Part shown: one piece after another, positions 7,145 through 14,692 of the stretch
Layout: each line of letters starts with the position of its first letter
How positions within the stretch are numbered: the stretch's first letter is position 1
DNA from: Bacteroidaceae bacterium
GTDB taxonomy: Bacteria; Bacteroidota; Bacteroidia; Bacteroidales; Bacteroidaceae
Direction: 5' to 3'
Length of the DNA: 35,084 nucleotides
Assembly: GCA_024401165.1 (NCBI GenBank)
Contig: JAKSLN010000015.1
Span: forward strand, 1-35,084
Position numbers and translations under genes: made by a program
The notes under the pieces: model-generated
Database searches by the model: none
The model's input: only the letters and a program-made list of their open reading frames with translations
Told to the model about the DNA's origin: nothing

Positions 7145-7627
7145 ATGAAAAAACTTATTTTAGCATTCTGCATGCTGGCCATTTCTAGCATCGCAATGGC
7201 TCAGATGCCAAAGGTGGTACTTAACGATATCAACGGAAATGCTGTGTCAACGGATACGCTTGGTACACACGGCACGCCCGTGATAATTGACTTCTTCGCT
7301 ACTTGGTGCAAACCTTGCAACCGTGAAATGTCTGCCATTGCCGATGTGTATGAGGACTGGCAGAAGGAGACTGGTGTACGCCTGGTAGCCATCAGCATTG
7401 ACCAGGCTCAGAACATCAACAAGGTGAAGCCGCTGGTTGAGGAGAATGCGTGGCCCTGGGAACTGGTGCTGCTCGACCCCAATAGCGACCTCAAGCGCGC
7501 CTTGGGCATTCAGATGATTCCTTACGTGCTGATTATCGACGGCAAAGGCAAGATCGTGTACAAGCACAACGGTTATACCGACGGAGCAGAGGATGAGTTG
7601 ATAGAGAAAATCAGGGAGTTAAAGTAA
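7145..7627 (+). CDS. TlpA/ResA-type extracytoplasmic thioredoxin
   Basis: The 160-aa protein has a signal peptide (MKKLILAFCMLAISSIAMAQ) followed by a thioredoxin fold. The active site is FFATWCKPC with Cys55 and Cys58. The TlpA-type context PVIIDFFATWC and the cis-proline strand (IQMIPYVLII) are also present. Proteins of this type reduce or exchange disulfides in the periplasm, for example during cytochrome or outer-membrane protein maturation. It opens a run of envelope genes (DUF6029-like and two Omp28-type proteins with CxxC motifs), which suggests a thiol-redox role for the group. The start at 7145 is chosen because it gives a complete signal peptide; upstream codons in the same frame would precede it with unrelated sequence. 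Confidence 0.93.
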   Translation: MKKLILAFCMLAISSIAMAQMPKVVLNDINGNAVSTDTLGTHGTPVIIDFFATWCKPCNREMSAIADVYEDWQKETGVRLVAISIDQAQNINKVKPLVEENAWPWELVLLDPNSDLKRALGIQMIPYVLIIDGKGKIVYKHNGYTDGAEDELIEKIRELK

Positions 7628-7634
7628 ATTGGGA

Positions 7635-7802
7635 GTTAAAGGGAAGTTATACTTTTGACGTCGGTCAAAAGTCGAAGTTATAGGGAATTTATAAGGAAGT
7701 TAAAGGGGAGTTATAATGACAATAGGAGAAGTTCCTCAAAAAGCTAAATCATACGTCCTTTTAACTTCCCAAGCGACGAAGGAGCGATAACTTCCCTTTA
7801 AC
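7635..7802. repeat. 16-bp long-range inverted repeat in the tlpA-DUF6029 spacer
   Basis: GTTAAAGGGAAGTTAT (7635-7650) is perfectly inverted at 7787-7802 (ATAACTTCCCTTTAAC), with about 136 bases between. Shorter echoes (GGAAGTTA, TAACTTCC) lie inside. The spacer 7628-7829 contains no gene. Confidence 0.65.
7651..7672 (+). terminator. 9-bp stem, 4-base loop hairpin after the thioredoxin-like gene
   Basis: ACTTTTGAC (7651-7659) and GTCAAAAGT (7664-7672) are perfect inverted copies around GTCG. The hairpin sits 24 bases past the stop. No long T-run follows, so it may be an attenuator, an RNA-stability element or an operator rather than a full terminator. Confidence 0.4.
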
Positions 7803-7829
7803 TTCGGTTAACTCCATAAAAGTAATACA

Positions 7830-9509
7830 ATGAAGATAAGGCTTTTCGGACTTATGCTCTGTGCATCGGCAGCTGCTATGGCACAGGACAGCGACAAGGG
7901 ACTTACCTTGTCTGGTTCGGTTCAGAGCGACATGATGGTTGCACCGCAGACGGATAATGCCATCGGTGCTCTCGAAGACTCGTACAATAATAAGTATTTT
8001 CTGACTAACACATATGTTGACGTGCTGGGACAGAGCAAGTACGTCGACTTCGGCGTTCGCGCTGAAGTGACGCAGTGGCCTATGCCGGGCTTTGATGACA
8101 CGTACAACAAGTTCAAGGGCTGGGGCGTGCCTAACGCGTGGGTGAAGGCCAAAGCGCCTAAGAACACGGAGGTGACGCTGGGTTCGTTCTACGAGCAGTT
8201 CGGCTCGGGTTTCATCCTCCGCTCGTACGAGGAGCGTTCACTGGGTGTCGACAATTCGCTGCTTGGCGCAAAGGTGGTGACTCAGCCTCTGCCTGGCGTG
8301 CAGCTCAAGGCGCTGAGCGGCATACAGCGTTCGTACTGGCGCTGGGAGAAGAACCTGGTGAGCGGTGCAGACGTGGAACTCTCGTTGGACGAATGGATGC
8401 CGACGATGAAGGAGGGCGGCACTCGCCTCACGCTTGGCGCCTCGTGGGTGAATAAGCACGAGAGCGATGACGAGGTGATGATGTACGATGCCACCCACAT
8501 GCTGCGCTTGCCTGCGTACATCAATGCCTTCGATGTGCGTGCGCAACTGCAGAAGGGCAGTTTTTCTGTGCTTGGCGAATATGCCCGCAAGACGCAGGAT
8601 CCCAACAGTCTGAACAACTATACTTACGGTGAGGGCTCGGCTGCCATGCTCTCGATGAGCTACGCACGCAAAGGACTCTCTATCCTGGCCCAGGCCAAGC
8701 GTTCGGAGAATATGGCGATGCGCAGCGTACGCTCGGCTTCGCCCATGTGTACGGCCTACTACATCAATCACATGCCTGCGTTCACCCTCGACCAAACCTA
8801 CGCTCTCGCTGCCCTCTACCCATATGCCACTCAGGTGGAAGGCGAATGGGCGTTCCAGGGTGGACTGGGCTACAACTTCAAGAAGAACACTGCGCTGGGA
8901 GGTAAGTACGGCACGAAGGTGAAAGTGAACTATTCGCTCGTGAGAGGACTGGAGAACAACAACGGCACGGGCGACAAAGGCACAAACGGTGCCGGCAACG
9001 CCTTCTTCAAGATGGGCGATACCTACTACCAGGACCTGGACATCCAACTGGAGAAGCGCCTGAACAAGTCGTTCGACTTCCATCTCATGTACATGTATCA
9101 GCAGTACAACAAGGGCATCATCCAGCGCGAGGGCGGCAACATCTTCAGCAACATCTTCATTGCGGAAGGCAAATATAAGTTCAACCGACGCTACACCTTG
9201 CGTGCCGAGGCACAGTACCTGGCAACGGAGCACGAGAGCGGCGACTGGGGCTTCGGTCTGCTGGAGCTTTCGGTGGCTCCCTACCTGATGTTCTCCGTCA
9301 GCGACATGATTGGTCACACGGAACCCTCCGTCGGCGAATATGGCGAACTGGCCCACTACTACAATGCTGCGGTAACGCTGAACGTGAAGTCGCACCGCCT
9401 CATGCTGTCGTATGGCAGAACACGTGCAGGCTACAACTGTACGGGCGGCGTGTGCCGATATGTGCCTGCATCGAAAGGCGTAACCATCAACTACAACTAT
9501 AATTTCTAA
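7830..9509 (+). CDS. DUF6029-like outer-membrane/surface protein
   Basis: The 559-aa protein has a signal peptide (MKIRLFGLMLCASAAAMAQ). Its body is dominated by alternating hydrophobic/polar strands with many aromatic residues. Examples are VTLGSFYEQFGSGFILRSYE, FDFHLMYMYQQYNKG and YTLRAEAQYLATEHESGDWG, and the end is KGVTINYNYNF with a terminal aromatic. This is the profile of an outer-membrane beta-barrel. The family resemblance to Bacteroidetes DUF6029 proteins is from recall of sequence style and gene neighbourhood, so the exact family label is moderate. It lies 9 bases before an Omp28-type lipoprotein gene, so the two are almost certainly co-transcribed. A role as a porin-like or docking partner for Omp28 is inference. 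Confidence 0.7.
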   Translation: MKIRLFGLMLCASAAAMAQDSDKGLTLSGSVQSDMMVAPQTDNAIGALEDSYNNKYFLTNTYVDVLGQSKYVDFGVRAEVTQWPMPGFDDTYNKFKGWGVPNAWVKAKAPKNTEVTLGSFYEQFGSGFILRSYEERSLGVDNSLLGAKVVTQPLPGVQLKALSGIQRSYWRWEKNLVSGADVELSLDEWMPTMKEGGTRLTLGASWVNKHESDDEVMMYDATHMLRLPAYINAFDVRAQLQKGSFSVLGEYARKTQDPNSLNNYTYGEGSAAMLSMSYARKGLSILAQAKRSENMAMRSVRSASPMCTAYYINHMPAFTLDQTYALAALYPYATQVEGEWAFQGGLGYNFKKNTALGGKYGTKVKVNYSLVRGLENNNGTGDKGTNGAGNAFFKMGDTYYQDLDIQLEKRLNKSFDFHLMYMYQQYNKGIIQREGGNIFSNIFIAEGKYKFNRRYTLRAEAQYLATEHESGDWGFGLLELSVAPYLMFSVSDMIGHTEPSVGEYGELAHYYNAAVTLNVKSHRLMLSYGRTRAGYNCTGGVCRYVPASKGVTINYNYNF

Positions 9510-9518
9510 AGCATAAGT

Positions 9519-10292
9519 ATGAAAAAGTACATACATATCATAGCCCTGGCAATGGGTTTGGTGACTGGCGCCTGTTCAAACATCGACGAAAACGATCGTC
9601 TGGTCTACGTGGCACCGGCAGAGGCCCAGCGTAACGTGCTGATTGAGGACTTCACGGGACAGCGTTGTGTGAACTGCCCCAACGCTACTGAGGAGATTCA
9701 CAAGATGCAGGAAGTGTATGGCGACAATGTCATTGCGGTGGCGATACACTGCGGTCCGTTCGGCGGCATCACGCAGACTCATTCAGGGTTGAAGACTGAG
9801 ACGGGCGAGGAATACTGGAACCATTGGTTCTCGAGCACTCAGGGTCAACCCGTGGCCAAGATAAATCGTGGAACCTCGAACGGCGTCTACGACAGCTGGG
9901 CGGCCGATGTGGCTAATGCATTGAAGGTAACTACCGACGTTTCTATAACCGGCGAGGCTCACGAGGCTGACGGCACCATAACCATCAACGCCAAGGTGGG
10001 CGCCAAGGCAGGTACAAAGGCTAAGTTGCAGGTTTGGATGACGGAGGACGACATCGTGGATCTTCAGTTTATGCCAAATGGCAAACCGAGCGCCAACTAT
10101 GTGCACAACCACATCTTCCGTGCAGCCGTCAATGGCACATGGGGCGAGGACATCGAGTTTGGCGAGTCGCCTGCCAGCAAGGAATGGACCATTGCTATAC
10201 ATGAGGATTGGAAGGCTGCCAACATGAATGCCGTAATCTTTGTGTACGACGACAAGGAGGTCAGACAGGTTGTTAGTGTTAAAGTGAAATGA
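9519..10292 (+). CDS. Omp28-type outer-membrane lipoprotein with thioredoxin-like CxxC
   Basis: The 257-aa product has a lipoprotein leader (GLVTGAC, cysteine at residue 19). The Omp28 domain follows at once: VLIEDFTGQRCVNCPNATEE with Cys50 and Cys53. Strands such as VIAVAIHCGPFG come next, and a C-terminal Ig-like beta domain ends in FVYDDKEVRQVVSV. Omp28 proteins are Bacteroidetes outer-membrane proteins with a thioredoxin-like fold. The CxxC suggests thiol-disulfide chemistry, but enzymatic activity in the family is not well established. It sits between the DUF6029-like gene and a larger Omp28-type gene, spaced 9 and 12 bases. Confidence 0.85.
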   Translation: MKKYIHIIALAMGLVTGACSNIDENDRLVYVAPAEAQRNVLIEDFTGQRCVNCPNATEEIHKMQEVYGDNVIAVAIHCGPFGGITQTHSGLKTETGEEYWNHWFSSTQGQPVAKINRGTSNGVYDSWAADVANALKVTTDVSITGEAHEADGTITINAKVGAKAGTKAKLQVWMTEDDIVDLQFMPNGKPSANYVHNHIFRAAVNGTWGEDIEFGESPASKEWTIAIHEDWKAANMNAVIFVYDDKEVRQVVSVKVK

Positions 10293-10304
10293 TTCAAATA
10301 AAAT

Positions 10305-12614
10305 ATGAAAAAGCTATTTACCCTTTTTGCCTCCATGCTAATTGCTTTGGTTGCAAGCGCGCAGAACGAACCTTTGCAGTTCTGTTTTGAAAACGGAGAT
10401 GTTATTGAGTCTTGGGGCTATCCTATCTTGATAGACCGTTTCGATGATGAACTTGTCGAGTTTAATATTTACCAAATGAATTCGGGGATATATGTCAAGA
10501 ATAATACTTCGAGCGACATTACGGCAAGTATTTCGGTAGATATACTTAATGTAGACGGTCAAATGAGCATTTGTCTTGGTCCCAATTGCGTTCCCTTCCA
10601 AAAAGTTGGTTATGGTGAAGTGAAGAACGTGACCTTGAAGGCAAACTCCTTGAACAACCTTGATTGCCACTGGAGTCCTTTAATGAAGGATGGCAAGCCC
10701 GACTATGGCCGCTGCGACGCCCAACTGTCACTTTATGCAAATGGCGAACTATGCTCGACCATAGAGGTTACCTTTAGGTATTATGACGACGAGGACAATC
10801 CTGGTAGTCCTCAAGATGGTAGCTTTGTGAGGGATGATGAAATAGAAGGTACTGTGAAGTGGGGATATATTTCGGATGATGACGAAATGATTCCCTATGG
10901 AAAACTTGACATGACCGAGGGACGCTACGATGTAGCTATGTTTGTTCCTGGCAATAGCGCCTTGAATGGTGCAAAGCTTTGTGGTGTATATGTGCCTTGT
11001 ATACGTACCTGTATGGGCAATATGACCGTATGGGCTTCGAAAGAACTGGGCGGTGAGCGAATTGCTGAGTCGAAGTATACCGGTACCGAGCATCGCGGTT
11101 ACTTGACTGTACCTTTCGACAAGGAGATTCAAATCCCAGCCACTGGCCTCTACGTTGGCTACTCGTTCGACCTTTCGGTAGATGAAATTGAGAATCAAAT
11201 CTGCTTAGCTACCTGTGTTGGCAAGATTGTCAATCCTAATGGACTCTTCTGGGGAAAGGATAACAGCTTTAATAACAAAGGAAGCCTTATGGTATCGGCC
11301 ATGCAGCTCTTCGTAAAGGACGTAAAGCAACTTGACAATGCAGCAAGCATTCAGTCCGTCGTGCCTGTGGCCAATGAAAAAGGCAAAAAGACCAGTCTCA
11401 CCGCTAACATCGTTAGCGATGGTCAGGGAATCAACGCGTTAGGATACACGCTGACCATCGATGGCAAGGCAACTCAAGGCGAGTACATATTCGACATGCC
11501 TGTCGAGAGCGGTCTTAACAAGAGTGCAACCTTCGCCCTCGATTTCGAACTGCCCAACCAGGTAGGCACCTTCGATGCCTCCCTTGCCATCAACACCGTG
11601 AATGGCCAACCCAACGAAGCAGGCACCACACCTTATTTATTTAATGTGTCGAGTGTGACACGCGTCGTACCCCGAATGACGGTTCTCGAGGAATTCACAG
11701 GAACCGGATGTGCCAACTGTCCTCGCGGATTTGTGGCCCTTGACAACATCAAGAAACAATATGCCGACAAGGTTGCAATCGTCTCATGGCATAATTACGA
11801 CCTGAACGATCCTATGTACGTGGCCGAGTATGCTCCCCTTGGTCTCTTGATGGCTCCTGATTGTACCTTTGACCGTAAGGAGTGGGTCGACCCCTACATG
11901 GGCGATCACGAGAAACTGCAAGGCCCCTTAGGAATACTTAACGAGACAAACGCTATGCTTCCTACTGTAGCTGTGGATGTTAAGGGTGCATTTGCAGATG
12001 ATTCTCATAAGCAGATCAGGGTATCGGCCAACACCGAGCTGCTCGTAGACGCCAAGGACTATACCATCGCATTCGCCATCACAGCCGACGGCTTGACTGG
12101 TACTACTGGAGGCTGGCTGCAGAAGAACGAATATTGTCAAATGACCGCAGAAGAAGCTCCGATACAATTCCATCCTTGGGTAGCTGACTTGCCAGGACTT
12201 GAGAAGTTCTGTAAGGGCAACGAGTGGGGCAAGGAATATGTCGAACTGGTTTACGACGACGTGCTCATAGCAAGCTCGTACGACAAATCGGGCAACACCT
12301 TAATTCCTGCCTTCACAAAGACTAAGGCATCCGAGAAGGAGGTTTCTGAGTACACCATCAACATGCCCACAAACGAGGCACTTACCGCTGCCCTCGACTA
12401 CAGCAAGATCTATGTTGTAGCCATCGTTATCGATGGTAATGGCAAGGTGGCCAATGCAGCACGTACACGCGTCCTGGGTGCAGATGAGAGTGCTGTCAGC
12501 GCTCCCGCTGCTTCAACCGCTGCTGGCAGAATCTACAACGTGGCTGGTCAGCAGGTAAGCAACATGGACGGTCATGGTATCTTCATCAAGAACGGAAAGA
12601 AGATTGTGAAGTAA
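10305..12614 (+). CDS. Large Omp28-type secreted protein with sorting-like C-terminal tail
   Basis: The 769-aa protein has a signal peptide (MKKLFTLFASMLIALVASAQ). Residues about 60-160 form a beta domain with paired cysteines (ICLGPNC) that resembles the small secreted protein at 4137-4754. A region resembling jelly-roll adhesion domains (about 170-345) follows. The Omp28 module begins near residue 455 with VLEEFTGTGCANCPRGFVAL (Cys469 and Cys472). The C terminus reads GRIYNVAGQQVSNMDGHGIF followed by IKNGKKIVK, the tail type linked with type IX secretion or surface anchoring. It may be a surface partner of the smaller Omp28 lipoprotein just upstream; the ligand or substrate is unknown. Confidence 0.82.
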   Translation: MKKLFTLFASMLIALVASAQNEPLQFCFENGDVIESWGYPILIDRFDDELVEFNIYQMNSGIYVKNNTSSDITASISVDILNVDGQMSICLGPNCVPFQKVGYGEVKNVTLKANSLNNLDCHWSPLMKDGKPDYGRCDAQLSLYANGELCSTIEVTFRYYDDEDNPGSPQDGSFVRDDEIEGTVKWGYISDDDEMIPYGKLDMTEGRYDVAMFVPGNSALNGAKLCGVYVPCIRTCMGNMTVWASKELGGERIAESKYTGTEHRGYLTVPFDKEIQIPATGLYVGYSFDLSVDEIENQICLATCVGKIVNPNGLFWGKDNSFNNKGSLMVSAMQLFVKDVKQLDNAASIQSVVPVANEKGKKTSLTANIVSDGQGINALGYTLTIDGKATQGEYIFDMPVESGLNKSATFALDFELPNQVGTFDASLAINTVNGQPNEAGTTPYLFNVSSVTRVVPRMTVLEEFTGTGCANCPRGFVALDNIKKQYADKVAIVSWHNYDLNDPMYVAEYAPLGLLMAPDCTFDRKEWVDPYMGDHEKLQGPLGILNETNAMLPTVAVDVKGAFADDSHKQIRVSANTELLVDAKDYTIAFAITADGLTGTTGGWLQKNEYCQMTAEEAPIQFHPWVADLPGLEKFCKGNEWGKEYVELVYDDVLIASSYDKSGNTLIPAFTKTKASEKEVSEYTINMPTNEALTAALDYSKIYVVAIVIDGNGKVANAARTRVLGADESAVSAPAASTAAGRIYNVAGQQVSNMDGHGIFIKNGKKIVK

Positions 12615-12632
12615 TCTTGGTTATGGGCTATA

Positions 12633-13375
12633 GGTTATAAGCTATGAATAAGAAGATAACGATATGTGCATGCTCTTCGCGTACCTTTATCGATAAGCAA
12701 AAGGTGGCGCAAGTGGCTGCCGCGGCCCGTGAGTCGGGCATGGAAGTGACACTAGTCGACGACCTTTGTGAACTGTGTGAGGACAAGTGCGAGGAGGTGC
12801 ATGCAATAGCCCAGACCACCATCCTGGCGTGCCACGAGAGAGCTGTGAAGAGTCTGCTGGCTTTCGTGGGCGAGGACACTTGCCAATGCGTAGACATTCG
12901 AAGCGGAAGTTCGGAGGATGTACTGAAGGCAATTGGGGTGACGGCGGAAACCGCCCCCAAAATGGTTGCCGAATACCAGGAGCAGCTGGCCGCCATGCCG
13001 CGCAAATTAGGCGAGGATGCCTGGTATCCAACGCTCGACAAGGACCAGTGTGCAGAGTGCGGCAAGTGCCTCGAATTCTGTCCATTCGGCGTCTACGAGA
13101 TGGTTGAGGACCGCATTCGTGTGGTTCATCCTCATCATTGCAAGAACAATTGCCCAGCTTGTGCACGCACCTGTCCGGCTGGTGCCATCATCTTCCCTAA
13201 GTACGACCGCAGTCCCATCAACGGCGGTGAGGAGAAACAGGAGAACGCCATTAAGCTCGACACGACTTTTGACTTCAAGCAAAATGCAGAACTCTACGGA
13301 CAGACCCTGCGCGAGCGACTGGCCTCGAGGAAGAAGATTCTGAAGTGAGGTTATAAGGTCGTAAGGTTATAAGGT
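12633..13375 (+). repeat. Dispersed spacer phrase GGTTATAAG, three copies
   Basis: The 9-mer occurs at 12633-12641 in front of the ferredoxin gene and twice, at 13349-13357 and 13365-13373, behind it. The latter two are parts of an 11-base direct repeat, GGTTATAAGGT, with period 16. They lie outside the coding sequence and appear to be spacer-specific words. Confidence 0.6.
12644..13348 (+). CDS. Two-cluster ferredoxin protein with a cysteine-rich N-terminal domain
   Basis: This 234-aa cytoplasmic protein has an N-terminal domain starting TICACSSRTFID, with further cysteines in VDDLCELCEDKC. That style recalls heterodisulfide-reductase-associated Fe-S proteins. The C-terminal third is a ferredoxin module. 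The first cluster ligands are in CAECGKCLEFCP (C-x2-C-x2-C-x3-C) and the second in CKNNCPACARTCP (C-x3-C-x2-C-x3-C). No signal peptide or membrane segment is visible. As the first gene of the long redox/isoprenoid block, it is a natural electron donor for the radical SAM enzyme encoded 48 bases downstream; that link is inference. Confidence 0.8.
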   Translation: MNKKITICACSSRTFIDKQKVAQVAAAARESGMEVTLVDDLCELCEDKCEEVHAIAQTTILACHERAVKSLLAFVGEDTCQCVDIRSGSSEDVLKAIGVTAETAPKMVAEYQEQLAAMPRKLGEDAWYPTLDKDQCAECGKCLEFCPFGVYEMVEDRIRVVHPHHCKNNCPACARTCPAGAIIFPKYDRSPINGGEEKQENAIKLDTTFDFKQNAELYGQTLRERLASRKKILK

Positions 13376-13396
13376 AAACATTCGAAAGTTAAACCG

Positions 13397-14614
13397 ATGA
13401 ACATTAAACAATATACATCGCTGGTGAAGGTGGGGTGGAGGGTGTTCCGCCAAACGCCCGTCCGCCTGCTGTGGAAGTTCGTTTGGAACTTCTGCTGGCC
13501 CAACCTGTGGAATATGCACGATTTCAAGAAGCGGCAGAAGAAGGGGCGACCCTTCTTCCCTGCCTTCAACATGATTTCTGTCACGGAAACGTGCAACCTG
13601 GCATGCAGCGGTTGTTGGGTGAGCCGAGGCGGACGCAAGAGCCTCACCCTGGAGCAGTTGGATGGTATCATTGTGGAGAGTAAGCGCCATGGGTCGAAGT
13701 TCTTTGGCATCCTGGGTGGCGAACCGCTGATGTATGCTGGTCTGATGGATGTCTTCGAGAAACATTCGGACTGCTACTTCCAACTCTTCACCAACGGCAC
13801 ATTGCTGAACGACGAGACAGCGATGAGACTGCGCAAGGCTGGCAACGTCACACCGCTCATCAGCCTGGAGGGACTGGAGGAGGAGAGTGACCGCAGACGC
13901 CAGAAGGACGATGTATACAGTCGCACACTGCGGGGTGTAAGGGCCTGCCGTCGGGCGGGACTCATCTTCGGCGTGGCAGCAAGCATTTGCCAGTCGAACT
14001 ACGACGAACTGGTGAATCGTGAACATATCGAAAGGGTGGCGCGTGAAGGTGCCGCCTACCTGTGGTACTACATCTACCGTCCTGTCGGTGCCCATCCCAA
14101 TCCCGAGGTGGCGCTGACGAAGGAACAGATACGTGGACTGAGGCTGTTCCTCGTCGAAGAGCGCATGAATGCACCGGTCGTCCTGATCGATGTGTACTGG
14201 GACGACAAGGGACGCGCCATGTGTCCTGGTGCAACGGGCATGAGTCACCACGTCTCGCCCAGCGGAGCCTTGGAGTTCTGCCCCGTCATTCAGATGGCAA
14301 CGGACTTCCTGAATGCCGACGCCAGCAACATGACACAGCTCTACGAGCAGTCGGCCTTCCTGGCTGGCATGCGTCAAAAGGTGGCTGCAGCAACGCGCGG
14401 TTGCATCCTCATGGAGAATCCTCAACTGATGACCGACCTCCTTGCTACCTACGACTTGCAGGAGACGACGTCGAGGGCGACGGCCATGGAGGAGTATGCG
14501 AGGATGCGCCCTGTTCCCGGTCACGACATGAAGGACGAGGCCATCCCCGAGCGCAGCACCCCCTACAAGTGGCTGAAGAGAAACTACTTCTTCGGATTCG
14601 GAGCATACGGTTAA
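13397..14614 (+). CDS. Radical SAM enzyme with SPASM-like C-terminal cysteines
   Basis: The 405-aa protein carries the radical SAM cluster motif in ETCNLACSGC (Cys66, Cys70, Cys73; Cx3Cx2C). The SAM-binding GGEP is at residues 107-110, and FQLFTNGTLL and TPLISLEGLEEESD are the later beta-strand motifs. The C-terminal part has MCPGATGMSHHVSPSGALEF, with Cys276 and Cys295, and a further Cys336, suggesting a SPASM/twitch-type auxiliary cluster. The N-terminal 55 residues are basic and aromatic (WKFVWNFCWPNLW), possibly a membrane-surface helix. It stands before polyprenyl-synthase and terpene-cyclase genes, as HpnH does in hopanoid loci, so radical modification of an isoprenoid is the leading hypothesis. 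Peptide modification remains possible. Confidence 0.88.
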   Translation: MNIKQYTSLVKVGWRVFRQTPVRLLWKFVWNFCWPNLWNMHDFKKRQKKGRPFFPAFNMISVTETCNLACSGCWVSRGGRKSLTLEQLDGIIVESKRHGSKFFGILGGEPLMYAGLMDVFEKHSDCYFQLFTNGTLLNDETAMRLRKAGNVTPLISLEGLEEESDRRRQKDDVYSRTLRGVRACRRAGLIFGVAASICQSNYDELVNREHIERVAREGAAYLWYYIYRPVGAHPNPEVALTKEQIRGLRLFLVEERMNAPVVLIDVYWDDKGRAMCPGATGMSHHVSPSGALEFCPVIQMATDFLNADASNMTQLYEQSAFLAGMRQKVAAATRGCILMENPQLMTDLLATYDLQETTSRATAMEEYARMRPVPGHDMKDEAIPERSTPYKWLKRNYFFGFGAYG

Positions 14615-14641
14615 TGGGCGGTTATGACTAATCATACATCC

Positions 14642-14692
14642 CTAAGCAACAGTTTCCTAAACGACTAAGCAACAAGTATCCTAAACGACTAA
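14642..14692 (+). repeat. Tandem 23/24-bp repeat directly before the polyprenyl synthase start
   Basis: Two units, 14642-14664 and 14665-14688, share CTAAGCAACA and TCCTAAACGA; a third partial unit, CTAA, abuts the ATG at 14693. The 13-mer CCTAAACGACTAA (14656-14668 and 14680-14692) occurs again in inverted orientation at 30268-30280. Confidence 0.75.

Noticed and set aside
8238..9536. 432-codon open frame on the minus strand opposite the DUF6029-like gene
   Set aside because: Its translation is rich in His, Val and Arg without any domain, signal or start context, and the plus-strand gene has a signal peptide and sensible barrel pattern. It is a codon-bias shadow.
13367..14635. 422-codon open frame on the minus strand opposite the radical SAM gene
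   Set aside because: The plus strand carries clear radical SAM motifs; the antisense product shows no recognisable features.
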